Of a stretch of DNA of 64,000 nt, positions 63,965 to 64,000 are shown piece by piece. The position numbers were made by a program, and so were the translations under genes. Below the pieces are notes generated by a model. That model saw only the letters and a list, made by a program, of their open reading frames with translations. It made no database searches and had not been told where the DNA came from. Position 1 is the first letter of the stretch; each line of letters opens with the position of its first letter. The DNA comes from Acanthosoma haemorrhoidale (lineage: Eukaryota > Arthropoda > Insecta > Hemiptera > Acanthosomatidae): NCBI GenBank assembly GCA_930367205.1, contig OV884014.1, positions 69,729,104 through 69,793,103 on the forward strand. The letters run 5' to 3'.

Positions 63965-64000
63965 AATGGCATACATTTGAAAACGAAAATGTGATTTTGA

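Noticed and set aside
1..64000. CRISPR arrays, rRNA genes, bacterial-type operons, viral integrations
   Set aside because: No spaced direct repeats, rRNA words or viral genes were seen. All structure fits an animal nuclear genome.

Overview
The window is strongly A+T-rich animal DNA with short GT-AG exons, introns of a few hundred to several thousand bases, mariner elements, tRNA-derived SINEs and decayed non-LTR retrotransposons. Gene content and repeats point to an arthropod, most likely an insect. I cannot name the species from sequence alone.

Two conserved genes fill most of it and converge tail to tail. On the + strand, bases 156-18136 hold the last 18 exons of MED13 (skuld in Drosophila), the large subunit of the Mediator CDK8 kinase module. 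The start lies upstream of the window. The joined exons keep one open frame of 1297 codons to a stop at 18134-18136. An A+T-rich 3' untranslated region follows, probably reaching a poly(A) signal near 20369. It carries eight Pumilio-type motifs.

On the - strand, bases 54840 down to 29368 hold a complete VPS8 gene: 23 exons and 1190 codons, with every junction phase agreeing. VPS8 is the CORVET subunit that works on early endosomes. It has an N-terminal beta-propeller, an alpha-solenoid and a C-terminal RING finger split between the last two exons.

Inside the largest VPS8 intron, on the opposite strand, lies an intronless 246-codon gene (30986-31726) with a CFAP97-like motif, which suggests a cilium or flagellum protein.

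The space between the two main genes (20396-28954) holds a broken unknown coding stretch, a MADF-domain gene relic, an internally deleted Tc1/mariner-type element and unidentified G+C-richer patches. Other mobile DNA includes a 1273-bp mariner and a 91-bp deletion derivative of the same family, both in MED13 introns. There are also three copies of an unclassified repeat in VPS8 introns, three SINE copies, and LINE relics at 40225-41260 and 61757-62165. The last 9 kb (54922-64000) holds no gene I can support, only repeats, homopolymer tracts and a possible first exon of a secreted protein at 63836.
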